Assembly: GCA_900751785.1 (NCBI GenBank)
Contig: CAADSM010000105.1
Location: 1 to 31,929, forward strand
Length of the DNA: 31,929 nt
Source of the DNA: Lachnospiraceae bacterium
Lineage (GTDB): Bacteria > Bacillota > Clostridia > Lachnospirales > Lachnospiraceae
Direction of reading: 5' to 3'
The translations under genes were made by a program, and so were the position numbers. Every line of letters starts with the position of its first letter. The first letter of the stretch is position 1. The notes under the pieces were generated by a model, which saw only the letters and a list, made by a program, of their open reading frames with translations, ran no database searches and was not told where the DNA came from. Of this stretch, positions 1 through 8,131 are shown one piece after another.

Positions 1-2
1 GA

Positions 3-494
3 GCGATGTTTCTCTTTTTTTCCCTTCAGATGCGGTTCTTTTTTGCTCTTTTCGGGGCGGCGGGGGGAGCCTGCCTCGCTTCTGCAATCTGGAAAGAGGA
101 AGGCTTCGAGGCGATCGTGGAAGCGGCGCAGCTGATGTCCAGAGCGTTCGTAGAAGGCGGGATCCAATGGGAAGATCTGGTGGGAGCTGCATTTCTTATC
201 TTTCTCGCCTGGTCACTGGTTATCCTGATCGGATTCCTTGCGGTGATCCTGGCAAGGACCGTGCTGGTAAGATCGAGATTTGCAGGTCTGTTTGCAGTCA
301 TCCTGTTCTTTATCATCAATTATATAGTAGGACGGGGATACGACCTGATGTACCAGATTCCGGGGATCGCAGGGCTGTCTGATGGCGGAAGCCTGATCGG
401 ACTGTATGTATGGGATGTCCTGTACTATCTGGTGATCTGCGGCATCGTCTTCATCGCATCGTCGCTGGTCGCGGATAAGAAGCTGAGCGTGTAG
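3..494 (+). CDS. Membrane protein of unknown function, probably the C-terminal part of a longer gene
   Basis: The reading frame is open to the left edge of the window, so the true start may lie outside. The first internal ATG is at position 6 and a second at position 30; neither has a visible ribosome binding site within the window. The product has about four hydrophobic segments. A basic turn (VRSR) precedes a long hydrophobic stretch, and the protein ends in a short charged tail (ADKKLSV). The layout, with the last helix close to the C-terminus, would fit the end of an ABC-2 type permease, but no diagnostic motif is visible, so the function is left open. Transcription probably ends at the inverted repeat that starts 7 bases after the stop codon. 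Confidence 0.55.
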   Translation, partial: AMFLFFSLQMRFFFALFGAAGGACLASAIWKEEGFEAIVEAAQLMSRAFVEGGIQWEDLVGAAFLIFLAWSLVILIGFLAVILARTVLVRSRFAGLFAVILFFIINYIVGRGYDLMYQIPGIAGLSDGGSLIGLYVWDVLYYLVICGIVFIASSLVADKKLSV

Positions 495-500
495 AAAAAT

Positions 501-602
501 GCCCGGAGGGCAGCCTGTATCAGGAATGTCCTGCAGCGGGAATAACCTGTATCAGGAATGTCCTGCAGCGGGAATAACCTGTATCAGGAATGCCCTCCGG
601 GC
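501..602. terminator. Bidirectional terminator-like inverted repeat with an expanded loop
   Basis: GCCCGGAGGGCA (501-512) is an exact inverted repeat of TGCCCTCCGGGC (591-602). It lies between the convergent membrane-protein gene and the RluA-family gene. The right arm lies inside the last codons of the RluA-family gene (PPGGHS). The loop is unusually long because it is filled by a 32-bp tandem duplication. No long U-tract follows either arm, so termination strength is uncertain. Confidence 0.5.
514..592. repeat. 32-bp tandem repeat, about 2.5 copies
   Basis: Two identical 32-bp units lie at 514-545 and 546-577, followed by the first 15 bases of a third at 578-592. Each unit begins CCTGTATCAGG, itself a small hairpin (CCTG/CAGG). 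The partial third copy runs over the stop codon of the RluA-family gene (584-586). The array sits wholly within the arms of the 501-602 inverted repeat. Confidence 0.9.
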
Positions 603-1498
603 GGTGTGTGTGGCTCCAGGATATGAGCCATGTCGTCGGGGAGCGGCGCGGTAAACTCCATCCATTCTCCTGTGATGGGATGGCGGAAGCGAAGGCGGTG
701 GGAATGCAGCGCCTGGCGGGCGATGTGCTCCATGTCAGGGTTGTACAGGTAGTCGCCGACGAGGGAAAAACCGATATATTTCATATGGACGCGTATCTGA
801 TGGGTGCGGCCGGTCTCAAGGGTGAGTGAGACGAGGCTGTGCCCGTTTTTTTCATCTACGACACGGTAATGTGTGACTGCGTGTTCCCCTTGGTCAAAGT
901 CTACTTTCCGCTCGATCAGGGATGTGCCTGCGCGGGCTAGCGGAGCGGAGATCGTACCTGAGGCGGGAGTCACGCTTCCCCGCACGACAGCCAGATACTC
1001 TCGCTCGATCTCGTGGCGAGTGCCCATACCGGAGAGGATGCTGGAGCTGACGAGATGTTTTGCGATCACAGTGAGTCCGGAGGTGTCCCGGTCGAGGCGG
1101 TTCGTGCACCGGAAGATGAACGGAACGCCCTGTTCGCTGAAGTAGTACATGAGAGCGTTTGCGAGGGAGTTTCGGTAGTTGTTGAGGGAAGGATGGATCG
1201 GCATGCCGGCAGGCTTGTTGACGACCAGGATATCTCCGTCCTCGTAGACGATATCCAGCGGCAGCTTCACAGGCGGGATATTCGGGGATGATCCATCCTC
1301 TTTTATGTGCACGGTGAGAATGTCGTCCCTGTGGAGAACGGTCCTCATGTAGGACCAAACGCCGTTGATGAGGATGCTCTCAGGCATTTTCTTAAGCTGT
1401 GTGAGATTCTGGTAAGAGTAGCCTTTCCGCCGGAGATACTGCTCTGTGCGGAGTCCCTCTTCACTCTCTCTGATGCGGTATGTGATGATCCGTTCCAT
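584..1498 (-). CDS. RluA/RluD-family 23S rRNA-type pseudouridine synthase
   Basis: Converts specific uridines in structured RNA (in this family usually 23S rRNA) to pseudouridine. The 304-residue product has an N-terminal S4-like RNA-binding region (about residues 14-66) and a catalytic domain starting near 82. The catalytic motif reads NRLDRDTSG (about 133-141), with D136 as the catalytic aspartate; the first position, often His, is Asn here. The C-terminal RTHQIRVHM motif of the family is also present. The ATG at 1496-1498 is chosen because an AAGGAA-type ribosome binding site lies just upstream and the family similarity starts there; the open frame continues to 2200 but that extension is antisense to tex. 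The target uridine cannot be deduced from sequence. Confidence 0.93.
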   Translation of the reverse strand: MERIITYRIRESEEGLRTEQYLRRKGYSYQNLTQLKKMPESILINGVWSYMRTVLHRDDILTVHIKEDGSSPNIPPVKLPLDIVYEDGDILVVNKPAGMPIHPSLNNYRNSLANALMYYFSEQGVPFIFRCTNRLDRDTSGLTVIAKHLVSSSILSGMGTRHEIEREYLAVVRGSVTPASGTISAPLARAGTSLIERKVDFDQGEHAVTHYRVVDEKNGHSLVSLTLETGRTHQIRVHMKYIGFSLVGDYLYNPDMEHIARQALHSHRLRFRHPITGEWMEFTAPLPDDMAHILEPHTPPGGHS

Positions 1499-1688
1499 AA
1501 TGGGTTCCTTTTCGTAAAAATCTTGCTTTCTGCCGGTAACATCATAGCAGAAGAGGAGGGAAAAGGAAAGCGGAAATGCATATATGGCAGATAGATATGG
1601 ATTCCGGTGAGGGTTTTGTGGTAGAATGGTAGGAAATCGGCGGTGCGGCCGCCGGATAGGAAGACAACAGAGAGGAACGAAAAAGAAG

Positions 1689-3839
1689 ATGGACATTAAC
1701 CAGAGACTGACAGAAGAATTAGGAGTAAAGCGCTGGCAGATCGATGCGGCGGTCAAGCTTATAGATGAAGGCAATACAATACCGTTCATCTCGCGGTACA
1801 GAAAGGAGGTCACGGGCTCACTCAATGACGAGCAGCTCAGAAAGCTCCATGAGCGCCTTGTGTACCTGCGCAATCTTGAGGAAAAGAAAGCGCAGGTCAT
1901 CTCCAGTATCGAGGAGCAGGGAAAGATGACGGAAGAGCTGAGAAGCCAGATCCTTGCCGCGGAGACGCTTGTGACCGTGGAGGATCTGTACCGTCCGTAC
2001 CGTCCGAAGCGCCGCACGAGGGCGACGATCGCCAAGGAGAAGGGGCTGGAGCCGCTGGCATCGCTGATCCTGCTGCAGAAGACGCGGGAGCCGCTGGAAG
2101 AGACGGCGAAGGCATATATCTCAGAGGAGAAGCAGGTGGCGGATGCGGCAGAGGCTGTCAGCGGCGCCAAGGATATCATCGCAGAGATGATATCGGACAA
2201 TGCGGACTATCGTAGCTGGATCCGAAAGACAACGATGAAGAAGGGAAAGCTGATCTCCGCGGCGAAGGATCCGGAGGCAGAGTCTGTCTACGAGATGTAC
2301 TATGAGTTCGAGGAGGCGGTGCCGAAGCTGGCAGGGCACAGAGTGCTCGCGCTGAACCGTGGCGAGAAGGAGAAGTTCCTGACAGTGAAGATCCAGGCTC
2401 CGGAGGACGAGATCATCGGATGGCTTGAGCGGAAAGTCATCCGTTCGGACAATCCATATACAGCGCCTGTGCTCAAGGATACTGTGCAGGACAGCTACCA
2501 CCGGCTGATCGCGCCGGCGATCGAGAGGGAGATCCGAAGTGAGCTGACGGAGAAGGCGGAGGACGGCGCCATTGAGGTGTTCGGCAAAAATCTGCATCAG
2601 CTTCTCATGCAGCCGCCGATCGCGGGCAAAGTCGTCCTCGGATGGGATCCGGCCTTCCGCACCGGATGCAAGCTGGCTGTGGTGGACCCGACCGGTAAGG
2701 TACTGGGCACGACCGTGATCTATCCGACAGCTCCGACTACGCCCCAGAAGATCAAGGCGAGTAAGGATCTGCTGAAGAAGATCATACCGAAATACAATAT
2801 CTCGCTGATCTCTCTCGGGAACGGGACTGCGTCAAGGGAGTCTGAGCAGTTTATCGTGGAGCTCTTAAAGGAGATCCCGGAGAAAGTGCAGTATGTGATC
2901 GTGAACGAGGCGGGCGCATCGGTCTATTCTGCGAGCAAGCTGGCAAGCGAGGAGTTCCCGAAATTCGATGTAGGGCAGAGAAGCGCCGCGTCGATCGCCA
3001 GAAGGCTCCAGGATCCGCTGGCCGAGCTTGTGAAGATCGATCCGAAGTCGATCGGCGTGGGACAGTATCAGCATGATATGAACCAGAAGAAGTTAGGAGA
3101 GTCGCTGACCGGAGTTGTCGAGGACTGTGTGAATAAGGTCGGCGTGGACTTAAACACTGCGTCGGCTCCGCTTCTGTCCTATATTTCCGGCATCAGCAGC
3201 ACGATCGCGAAGAACATCGTGGCATACAGGGAAGAGAACGGGCGATTCGCGGACAGGAGAGAGCTGCTCAAGGTGCCGAAGCTGGGACCGAAGGCCTTCG
3301 AGCAGTGCGCCGGCTTCATGAGGATACAGGGAGGGACGAACCCGCTCGATTCCACGGGCGTCCATCCGGAATCCTACGAGGCGGCGGAGAAGCTGCTGAA
3401 GCGCCAGGGATTCCAGCCGGAGGACATCGCAGAGCATAACCTGACGGGATTGTCTCTGACGATACGGGATTATAAAAAGCTGGCGGAGGAGCTGGGGATC
3501 GGCGAGATCACGCTGCGGGATATCGTGAAGGAGCTGGAGAAGCCGGGGCGCGATCCGCGCGATGAGATGCCGAAACCGATCCTGCGCACGGATGTCCTCG
3601 AGATGAAGGATCTGAAAGAGGGAATGGTGCTCAAGGGAACTGTGAGAAATGTCATCGATTTCGGTGTGTTTGTCGATATCGGCGTCCATCAGGACGGACT
3701 GGTGCATATCTCGCAGATCACGGACCGCTATATCAAGCATCCGCTTGAGGCGGTCAGTGTGGGCGATATCGTAGATGTGAAGGTCATGAGCGTGGATCTG
3801 AAGAGAAAGCGGATCCAGCTCACGATGCGAGGGATCTAG
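1689..3839 (+). CDS. tex: Tex-family RNA-binding transcription accessory protein
   Basis: Tex proteins are cytoplasmic nucleic-acid-binding factors related to eukaryotic Spt6 and linked to transcription and RNA handling. The 716-residue length matches the family. In order: N-terminal helical Tex_N region (about 1-190), a YqgF/RNase H-like domain (from about 313, with VVLGWDPAFRTGCKLAVVD), helix-hairpin-helix motifs (about 480-560), and a C-terminal S1 domain (642-716, including GTVRNVIDFGVFVDIG and DGLVHISQ). An upstream in-frame ATG at 1626 exists, but family similarity begins at MDINQRL and GAGGAA lies about 10 bases before 1689, so 1689 is chosen. The gene is divergent from the RluA-family gene, and its end faces bioY across a shared hairpin. 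Confidence 0.96.
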   Translation: MDINQRLTEELGVKRWQIDAAVKLIDEGNTIPFISRYRKEVTGSLNDEQLRKLHERLVYLRNLEEKKAQVISSIEEQGKMTEELRSQILAAETLVTVEDLYRPYRPKRRTRATIAKEKGLEPLASLILLQKTREPLEETAKAYISEEKQVADAAEAVSGAKDIIAEMISDNADYRSWIRKTTMKKGKLISAAKDPEAESVYEMYYEFEEAVPKLAGHRVLALNRGEKEKFLTVKIQAPEDEIIGWLERKVIRSDNPYTAPVLKDTVQDSYHRLIAPAIEREIRSELTEKAEDGAIEVFGKNLHQLLMQPPIAGKVVLGWDPAFRTGCKLAVVDPTGKVLGTTVIYPTAPTTPQKIKASKDLLKKIIPKYNISLISLGNGTASRESEQFIVELLKEIPEKVQYVIVNEAGASVYSASKLASEEFPKFDVGQRSAASIARRLQDPLAELVKIDPKSIGVGQYQHDMNQKKLGESLTGVVEDCVNKVGVDLNTASAPLLSYISGISSTIAKNIVAYREENGRFADRRELLKVPKLGPKAFEQCAGFMRIQGGTNPLDSTGVHPESYEAAEKLLKRQGFQPEDIAEHNLTGLSLTIRDYKKLAEELGIGEITLRDIVKELEKPGRDPRDEMPKPILRTDVLEMKDLKEGMVLKGTVRNVIDFGVFVDIGVHQDGLVHISQITDRYIKHPLEAVSVGDIVDVKVMSVDLKRKRIQLTMRGI

Positions 3840-3858
3840 AATGATAGGGATCTAGAAG

Positions 3859-3911
3859 TGAGAGCCGGAGTGGAGCGGAGTTATATCCGTTTCACTGCGG
3901 CTCTCAGTTTT
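3859..3911. terminator. Hairpin terminator after tex, overlapping the 3' end of bioY
   Basis: TGAGAGCCG (3859-3867) pairs exactly with CGGCTCTCA (3898-3906), with extra partial pairing inside, followed by GTTTT on the plus strand. The right arm lies inside the final codons of bioY (stop at 3881-3883), so the two convergent genes share one structure. Confidence 0.65.
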
Positions 3912-4438
3912 GGACCAGCCACTGCGGCGAGAATGATCTTGACCGCATCGCCCGGGAGGTACGGAAGCACGCCGACACCGAGAGCGGCTGTGAAGGTAAG
4001 GCTCATCTGCCGGGCAAGCCATATTGTGCCGAAGAGATAGCATACTGCCAGCCCGAGGATCATGCCGAAGACAGCCGCTGTATTTTTCCCCGGGAAGCGC
4101 TCCATGAGGAATCCCTGGATCAGGGCGAGGAAGAGGAACCCTGCAAGGTATCCGCCGGTGGGACCTGCGAGCTTGCCGAGACCGCCGCTGAATGCGGAAA
4201 ATACAGGGAGACCGACTGCGCCCAGACAGAGATAGATGAGGACGCTGACAGTCCCGGAGTGCATGCCGAGGATATAGATGATGATGTAGACAGCAAAATT
4301 AGTCAGTGTGATCGGGACGGGACTGACGGGAAGCGGGATGGACAGCGGCCCCAGGATACAGAGAAGGGCGGCTGAGAGTCCGATGAGCGTCAGTCTTTTT
4401 GTTTTTGTGCTGCCTGCAGATATCGTGTTATCTTTCAT
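3881..4438 (-). CDS. bioY: BioY, biotin ECF transporter S component
   Basis: Membrane substrate-binding subunit for biotin uptake. The 185-residue protein has about six hydrophobic helices and the BioY signature region: PLPVSPVPITLTNFAVY, then GGLGKLAGPTGGYLAGF, and near the C-terminus LPYLPGDAVKI. No energising ATPase or EcfT gene is adjacent, as expected for a group II system that shares a common ECF module. The start has a good ribosome binding site (AAGGAGA, 8 bases upstream). A sigma-A promoter overlapped by a BirA-type box lies upstream, which fits biotin-dependent repression. Identification is strong from the motifs. Confidence 0.95.
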   Translation of the reverse strand: MKDNTISAGSTKTKRLTLIGLSAALLCILGPLSIPLPVSPVPITLTNFAVYIIIYILGMHSGTVSVLIYLCLGAVGLPVFSAFSGGLGKLAGPTGGYLAGFLFLALIQGFLMERFPGKNTAAVFGMILGLAVCYLFGTIWLARQMSLTFTAALGVGVLPYLPGDAVKIILAAVAGPKLRAAVKRI

Positions 4439-4485
4439 TGGAGTCTCCTTTTCGGTTATATAAAATGTTTGTCATATCGGAGACA

Positions 4486-4514
4486 AGTATACTTGGGGAT
4501 AGGATAAATGTCAA
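4486..4514 (-). promoter_or_regulatory. Sigma-A promoter of bioY
   Basis: Read on the minus strand: TTGACA (plus-strand 4509-4514), a 17-base spacer, then TATACT (4486-4491). This is almost a consensus promoter. It lies about 50 bases before the bioY start codon. Confidence 0.85.
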
Positions 4515-4539
4515 CTAAAAATAAAATGCAGTTTACAAT
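4507..4539. promoter_or_regulatory. BirA-type operator upstream of bioY
   Basis: TGTCAAC (4509-4515), 15 bases, then GTTTACA (4531-4537), with flanking A/T symmetry. This matches the known Firmicute BirA box (TGTnAAC, 14-16 bases, GTTnACA). The left half contains the -35 hexamer of the bioY promoter, so a bound repressor would block RNA polymerase. The gene context (bioY) supports the call. Confidence 0.8.
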
Positions 4540-4582
4540 TAGGGCACGCAGAGGAACATTAGAAATTTTCACAAAAATATTA

Positions 4583-4611
4583 TAAACAGGGGAATCTGCG
4601 CGTGCTATAAT
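4583..4611 (+). promoter_or_regulatory. Extended -10 promoter of the DUF5685/J-domain gene cluster
   Basis: TGCTATAAT, an extended -10 ending at 4611, lies about 45 bases before the start codon of the next gene. The -35 position (about 4583-4588) is a poor match, which is tolerated in extended -10 promoters. Confidence 0.6.
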
Positions 4612-4655
4612 ATCTGCACAGTGCAAAAAACGGAATCGATCGATGGGAGAAAAAG

Positions 4656-5492
4656 ATGTTTGGTTATGTTACGATATGTGAACCAGAGCTGAAAGTGAAG
4701 GATCTGAAAAAATACAGGGCATACTACTGCGGCCTCTGCCGCGTTCTGAAGGAGAAATATGGTTTTATGGGGCAGCTGACGCTTACCTATGACATGACCT
4801 TTGCGGTGATCCTGCTGTCCTCTCTCTACGAGAGCGGGACGGAGATGGAGATGCACAGATGTAAGGTGCATCCGGTCAGGAAGCAGATGATGCTGAGGAA
4901 TGAGATCACGTCTTATGCGGCGGCGATGAACGTCCTCCTCGCGTATTATCATATGGAAGACGACTGGCAGGACGAGAGAAAGGTCAGCAGTCTGATGACA
5001 AAGAGCATGATCCATGGAAAGGCGCAGAGGATCATATCGGCATATCCGCGCCAGAGCAGGGCGATCGCTGATGCCCTGAAAGAGCTTGCTGCGTGCGAGC
5101 GGGAGGGGAGCACGGATATCGATCGAACAGCCGGATGCTTCGGACACCTGATGGAGGAGCTTTTCGTTTACAAGGAAGATATCTGGGAGAACAACCTCAG
5201 ACGTATGGGATTTTTCCTCGGGAAGTTTATCTACATCATGGATGCGTATGAGGATCTTCCGGAGGACATGGAGAAGGGGCGCTACAACCCTCTGAAAAAG
5301 CTATACGGAGAGGCGGATTATGAAGAGCGGATGCAGCAGATCCTCTGTATGATGATCGCGGAGAGCACGGCGGAATTTGAGCGTCTTCCCTGCCTTGTTG
5401 ATGTGGACATTTTAAGAAATATATTGTATGATGGTGTCTGGAATCGTTATAATAAGATACAGATGAAGAAAAGTGAGGAACAGAAAAAATGA
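4656..5492 (+). CDS. DUF5685-like helical protein, function unknown
   Basis: A predicted soluble, mainly helical protein of 278 residues that fits the uncharacterised DUF5685 family; this assignment is from memory of the [14 protein letters not shown] start region and gene context. Features seen: a CxxC pair (C25, C28) with a further cysteine and histidines at 67-72 (HRCKVH), a DDWQD motif at 102-106, and [18 protein letters not shown] at 196-213. The last resembles the second aspartate-rich motif of squalene/phytoene synthase-type enzymes, but the spacing is shorter than usual, so any enzymatic role is speculative. The start has GGGAGA upstream. The stop overlaps the next gene's start (ATGA), so the two are translationally coupled. 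Confidence 0.85.
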   Translation: MFGYVTICEPELKVKDLKKYRAYYCGLCRVLKEKYGFMGQLTLTYDMTFAVILLSSLYESGTEMEMHRCKVHPVRKQMMLRNEITSYAAAMNVLLAYYHMEDDWQDERKVSSLMTKSMIHGKAQRIISAYPRQSRAIADALKELAACEREGSTDIDRTAGCFGHLMEELFVYKEDIWENNLRRMGFFLGKFIYIMDAYEDLPEDMEKGRYNPLKKLYGEADYEERMQQILCMMIAESTAEFERLPCLVDVDILRNILYDGVWNRYNKIQMKKSEEQKK

Positions 5493-6154
5493 ATAAAAAT
5501 CCATACGATGTGCTCGGCGTATCTCCGAATGCATCTGATGATGAGATAAAAAGAGCGTACCGCGATCTGACGAGAAAGTACCATCCGGATGCCAACGTGA
5601 ACAATCCGCTTGCAGATCTCGCTGAGGAGAAGTTCAAGGAGGTGCAGGAGGCGTACGACACGATCATGCACGAGCGCTCATCCGGCGGCTCGGGAAGCGG
5701 CAGCTATTCCTACGGAGGCGGTTCTTCCTACGGCGGATCATCCGGAGGAGCCTACGGGAGATATGAGAACGCACAGCCAGATCCGAGGCTTCAGGCGGCG
5801 GCCAACTACATCAACAGCAGACGCTACCGGGAAGCATTGAATACACTGGATCAGGTGCCTGAGCGCTCCGCCCTGTGGTATTATCTGAGCGGCTGCGCCA
5901 ATGCGGGGATCGGCAATAATATCCTTGCCAGGGATCACGCCGCACAGGCTGTGAATATGGAACCGAATAATATGCAGTACAGACAGCTTTTGAACCAGCT
6001 GGATTTCAGCAGCAGGAGATATCAGGGAAGCCCTTACGGCAGCGGATACGGACAGGGAAGCTCATCCTGCGGAACGGGAAATATGTGCTGCGACCTGTTT
6101 ATCGCAGACCAGCTCTGTGAATGTTTTGGAGGAGATCTTTGTTCATGCATGTAA
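5489..6154 (+). CDS. J-domain (DnaJ-like) protein with Gly/Ser-rich linker and Cys-rich tail
   Basis: A co-chaperone-type protein: the N-terminal J domain (residues 3-60) contains the HPD motif (32-34) needed to stimulate an Hsp70 ATPase. A low-complexity Gly/Ser/Tyr stretch follows (about 64-93). Then comes a helical segment with TPR-like character (about 98-172: [17 protein letters not shown] and [22 protein letters not shown]). The C-terminus (about 194-221) carries seven cysteines and could bind metal or form disulfides. It lacks the zinc-finger and substrate-binding domains of true DnaJ, so it is a specialised J protein. It overlaps the upstream gene by 4 bases and the downstream membrane protein by 10, which suggests joint function. 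Confidence 0.92.
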   Translation: MNKNPYDVLGVSPNASDDEIKRAYRDLTRKYHPDANVNNPLADLAEEKFKEVQEAYDTIMHERSSGGSGSGSYSYGGGSSYGGSSGGAYGRYENAQPDPRLQAAANYINSRRYREALNTLDQVPERSALWYYLSGCANAGIGNNILARDHAAQAVNMEPNNMQYRQLLNQLDFSSRRYQGSPYGSGYGQGSSSCGTGNMCCDLFIADQLCECFGGDLCSCM

Positions 6155-6675
6155 AGGCGAAGACAATGGCGTTCGGCGGCCTGCTCCTTGCACTGACCGT
6201 CGTATGCATGGCTCTCGGGAGCGTGATAGAGACGAGCACGCTGTTCCTGCTGGCGGCCGCATCATTTTTTGTGGGGATCGTCGTCAGGGAGTTTGGCCTG
6301 AAAGTGGGAGCTGCGTTTTATATTGCAGCAGTCCTGCTGGGACTCATTACTGCTCCGAATAAGTTTTATGTCCTGACCTTCGCGGCGATGGGATTGTATA
6401 TCTGGGGGATCGAGGCTGTATTCCGATATCTCGAGAAACGCCCGCGGTTCGGAAACCGGCATGTGGTCTTCTGGATCTCAAAATATGTGATCTTTAATAT
6501 CATATATCTACCAATTGTATTTATTTTCCGGGATATGCTGTTCGCGCAGGCGGTATCCGGACCGATCATGGCCGGCGTGGTGATAGGCGGACAGATCGCG
6601 CTGTTTATCTACGACCGGGCTTATGATTATGCGCAGGGCCATATCTGGAATAAGATAAGGGGCAGGATCCTGTGA
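6145..6675 (+). CDS. Small multi-spanning membrane protein, possibly ECF S-component-like
   Basis: A 176-residue integral membrane protein with five or six hydrophobic segments. The N-terminus ([20 protein letters not shown]) and overall size recall ECF transporter S components, but no substrate-specific motif is recognised, so this is a guess. The ATG at 6145 is preferred over 6121 because GGAGG lies 12 bases upstream of it and the hydrophobic domain starts cleanly from there. The gene overlaps the end of the J-domain gene by 10 bases and is followed by a clear terminator, making it the last gene of the three-gene cluster. Confidence 0.85.
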   Translation: MHVKAKTMAFGGLLLALTVVCMALGSVIETSTLFLLAAASFFVGIVVREFGLKVGAAFYIAAVLLGLITAPNKFYVLTFAAMGLYIWGIEAVFRYLEKRPRFGNRHVVFWISKYVIFNIIYLPIVFIFRDMLFAQAVSGPIMAGVVIGGQIALFIYDRAYDYAQGHIWNKIRGRIL

Positions 6676-6720
6676 TGTGATCCGCAGGGGAGAACAGGAA
6701 AAGACAGAGAACATACAACG

Positions 6721-6750
6721 GGACACTTCGTTATGGAGTGTCCTTTTTTT
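6721..6750 (+). terminator. Rho-independent terminator after the J-domain cluster
   Basis: GGACACT (6721-6727) pairs with AGTGTCC (6737-6743), directly followed by seven T residues (6744-6750). A textbook intrinsic terminator. Confidence 0.92.
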
Positions 6751-7030
6751 AACAGATATTTTTGGACAAAAGGAAAGAGTCACATTTCTGTGACTCAAAG
6801 GGGGAAAAAGTTTATGAAAAAGTGTTCTTTATTAAGAACAATTATAGTATATAAAGGAGTTGTGTAAAAACTGTGATCAAGATTTGAATGGATTATGAAC
6901 AAATCTGTAAAAAAGTGTGAAACACGTGGAAAAAGCCGGAAAACAGCGGTTCAGCGCGGTATGCGGGCATACGGGCGGGGGCTGGATGCGGGCCTCTGAC
7001 AGCGGCGTGGAGGAGAAAATTAGAAAAGGC
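6751..7030. other. Intergenic stretch without a convincing gene
   Basis: Contains a perfect 8-bp stem-loop (GAGTCACA 6777-6784 with TGTGACTC 6789-6796) without a U-tract. Two tiny ORFs follow: 17 codons at 6814-6867 (starts MKKCSLLRT, purine-rich sequence upstream) and a basic 34-codon ORF at 6895-6999 without a clear ribosome binding site. The first part is AT-rich. Nothing here is recognised as a known RNA or protein. Confidence 0.4.
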
Positions 7031-7059
7031 TTGAAATCACGGTCATAAAGAGTTATATT
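7031..7059 (+). promoter_or_regulatory. Sigma-A promoter of the ribU transcript
   Basis: TTGAAA (7031-7036), a 17-base spacer, then TATATT (7054-7059). Transcription would begin about 15 bases before the FMN riboswitch. Confidence 0.75.
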
Positions 7060-7078
7060 AATAGCTGTAAGAGAAATT

Positions 7079-7209
7079 GGATCTTCGGGGTCGGGTGCAA
7101 GTCCCAACCGGCGGTATAGTCCGCGACCCGCATTCGTGCGGCTGAACCGGTGACTCTCGTGCGAGGGAATTCCGGTACCGACAGTATAGTCTGGATGAGA
7201 GAAGAAATC
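7079..7209 (+). ncRNA. FMN riboswitch (RFN element)
   Basis: The conserved RFN blocks appear in order: GATCTTCGGGG at the 5' end, GGGTGCAAGTCCC, AACCGGCGGTATAGTCCGCG, a variable stem (7129-7140), then CCGGTACCGACAGTATAGTC and TGGATGAGAGAAGA closing with the first block. FMN binding is known to switch off riboflavin synthesis or transport genes. Here a perfect hairpin terminator follows at 7269-7295 and then ribU, so control is probably by premature termination. Confidence 0.97.
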
Positions 7210-7268
7210 CACATTTGTTAAACTCGCAGAGTTTGATGAGAGATGCCATTGAATGTGCAGGATTTACA

Positions 7269-7295
7269 CCCCGGATCGATCGATCCGGGGTTTTT
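7269..7295 (+). terminator. Riboswitch expression-platform terminator
   Basis: CCCCGGATC and GATCCGGGG form a perfect 9-bp stem with a GATC loop (the 22 bases are a complete palindrome), followed by TTTTT (7291-7295). It lies between the FMN aptamer and ribU. Confidence 0.9.
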
Positions 7296-7446
7296 CTATA
7301 TGCAGCGGTGCAGCCGCGGTATACAGAAAGCAATGCCTGATATGACGGGATTTCCTGGAAGACTTCCTTTTCTGTTATAAGTCCCTGCAGGAAGAATGCG
7401 GGAAATTATTATCCGCACACAGCGGAAGAAAAAGGAGAGATGGAAC

Positions 7447-8073
7447 ATGAGTACAGAAACAAAAACAGTAGCGCGTCCAGAGCCGAGGCTTGGGGTAAAG
7501 GCGATCGTTAAGATCGGGATGCTTGCAGCAGTCGCAGTCATCCTGATGCTTTTTGAGATACCGCTTCCCTTTGCGCCGTCGTTCTACGAGATTGATTTCA
7601 GCGAGGTGCCCGTCCTTGTCGGATGCTTTGCCATGGGACCGTTCGCAGGAGCGCTGATCGAGCTGATCAAGATCCTTCTGAACTTCGTGCTTACGGGCAC
7701 GCAGACAGCGGGAGTCGGAGAGATCGCGAACTTTATCATCGGCTGCGCGCTGTGTGTTCCGGCGGGACTGATCTACCGCAGGAACAGGACGAGAAAGAGC
7801 GCTCTGATCGGTATGGCGGTGGGGACGGTGACGATGACGGTCCTCGGATGCCTGATCAATGCCTTCGTACTTCTCCCGACATATGCGGCGGCCTTCGGTA
7901 TGCCGATCGATGCGCTGGTGAGTATGGGAACGGCGGTGAACGCAAATATTACAGACCTTGCAACATTTGTAATGTTCGCAGTTGCGCCGTTCAATCTCCT
8001 GAAAGGAGTGCTTGTATCCGTCATCGTATTTTTGATCTATAAAAAGATCAGTCCGATCTTCAGGATGCATTAA
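7447..8073 (+). CDS. ribU: RibU, riboflavin ECF transporter S component
   Basis: Membrane subunit that binds riboflavin for uptake with a shared ECF energising module. The 208-residue product has about five or six helices. Family features seen: VKIGMLAAVAVILMLFEIPLP, the segment FYEIDFSEVPVLVGCFAMGPFAGALIELIKILLN near the first external loops, and GEIANFIIGCALCVPAGLIY. The ATG at 7447 is chosen over an upstream in-frame ATG at 7396 because AGGAG (7433-7437) is well placed. The FMN riboswitch in the leader independently supports flavin transport. The transcript is probably monocistronic, with a terminator 24 bases after the stop. Confidence 0.96.
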   Translation: MSTETKTVARPEPRLGVKAIVKIGMLAAVAVILMLFEIPLPFAPSFYEIDFSEVPVLVGCFAMGPFAGALIELIKILLNFVLTGTQTAGVGEIANFIIGCALCVPAGLIYRRNRTRKSALIGMAVGTVTMTVLGCLINAFVLLPTYAAAFGMPIDALVSMGTAVNANITDLATFVMFAVAPFNLLKGVLVSVIVFLIYKKISPIFRMH

Positions 8074-8096
8074 AAGAAGAGAGAAAATACTGAGAA

Positions 8097-8122
8097 ACAG
8101 ACCCTTGACGGGGTCTGTTTTT
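8097..8122 (+). terminator. Rho-independent terminator after ribU
   Basis: ACAGACCC (8097-8104) pairs with GGGTCTGT (8111-8118), with a T-rich run overlapping and following the right arm. Confidence 0.88.
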
Positions 8123-8131
8123 CGTTGTCCT

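Noticed and set aside
514..592. Tandem repeats considered as a CRISPR array
   Set aside because: The units are directly adjacent with no spacers and there are no cas genes.
1499..2200. Long N-terminal extension of the pseudouridine synthase frame
   Set aside because: It is antisense to tex, is Ser/Arg-rich without family similarity, and a good start with ribosome binding site exists at 1498.
7296..7446. Leader between the riboswitch terminator and ribU, checked for a second regulatory RNA or gene
   Set aside because: No conserved RNA motif or convincing ORF; only the ribU ribosome binding site at its end.
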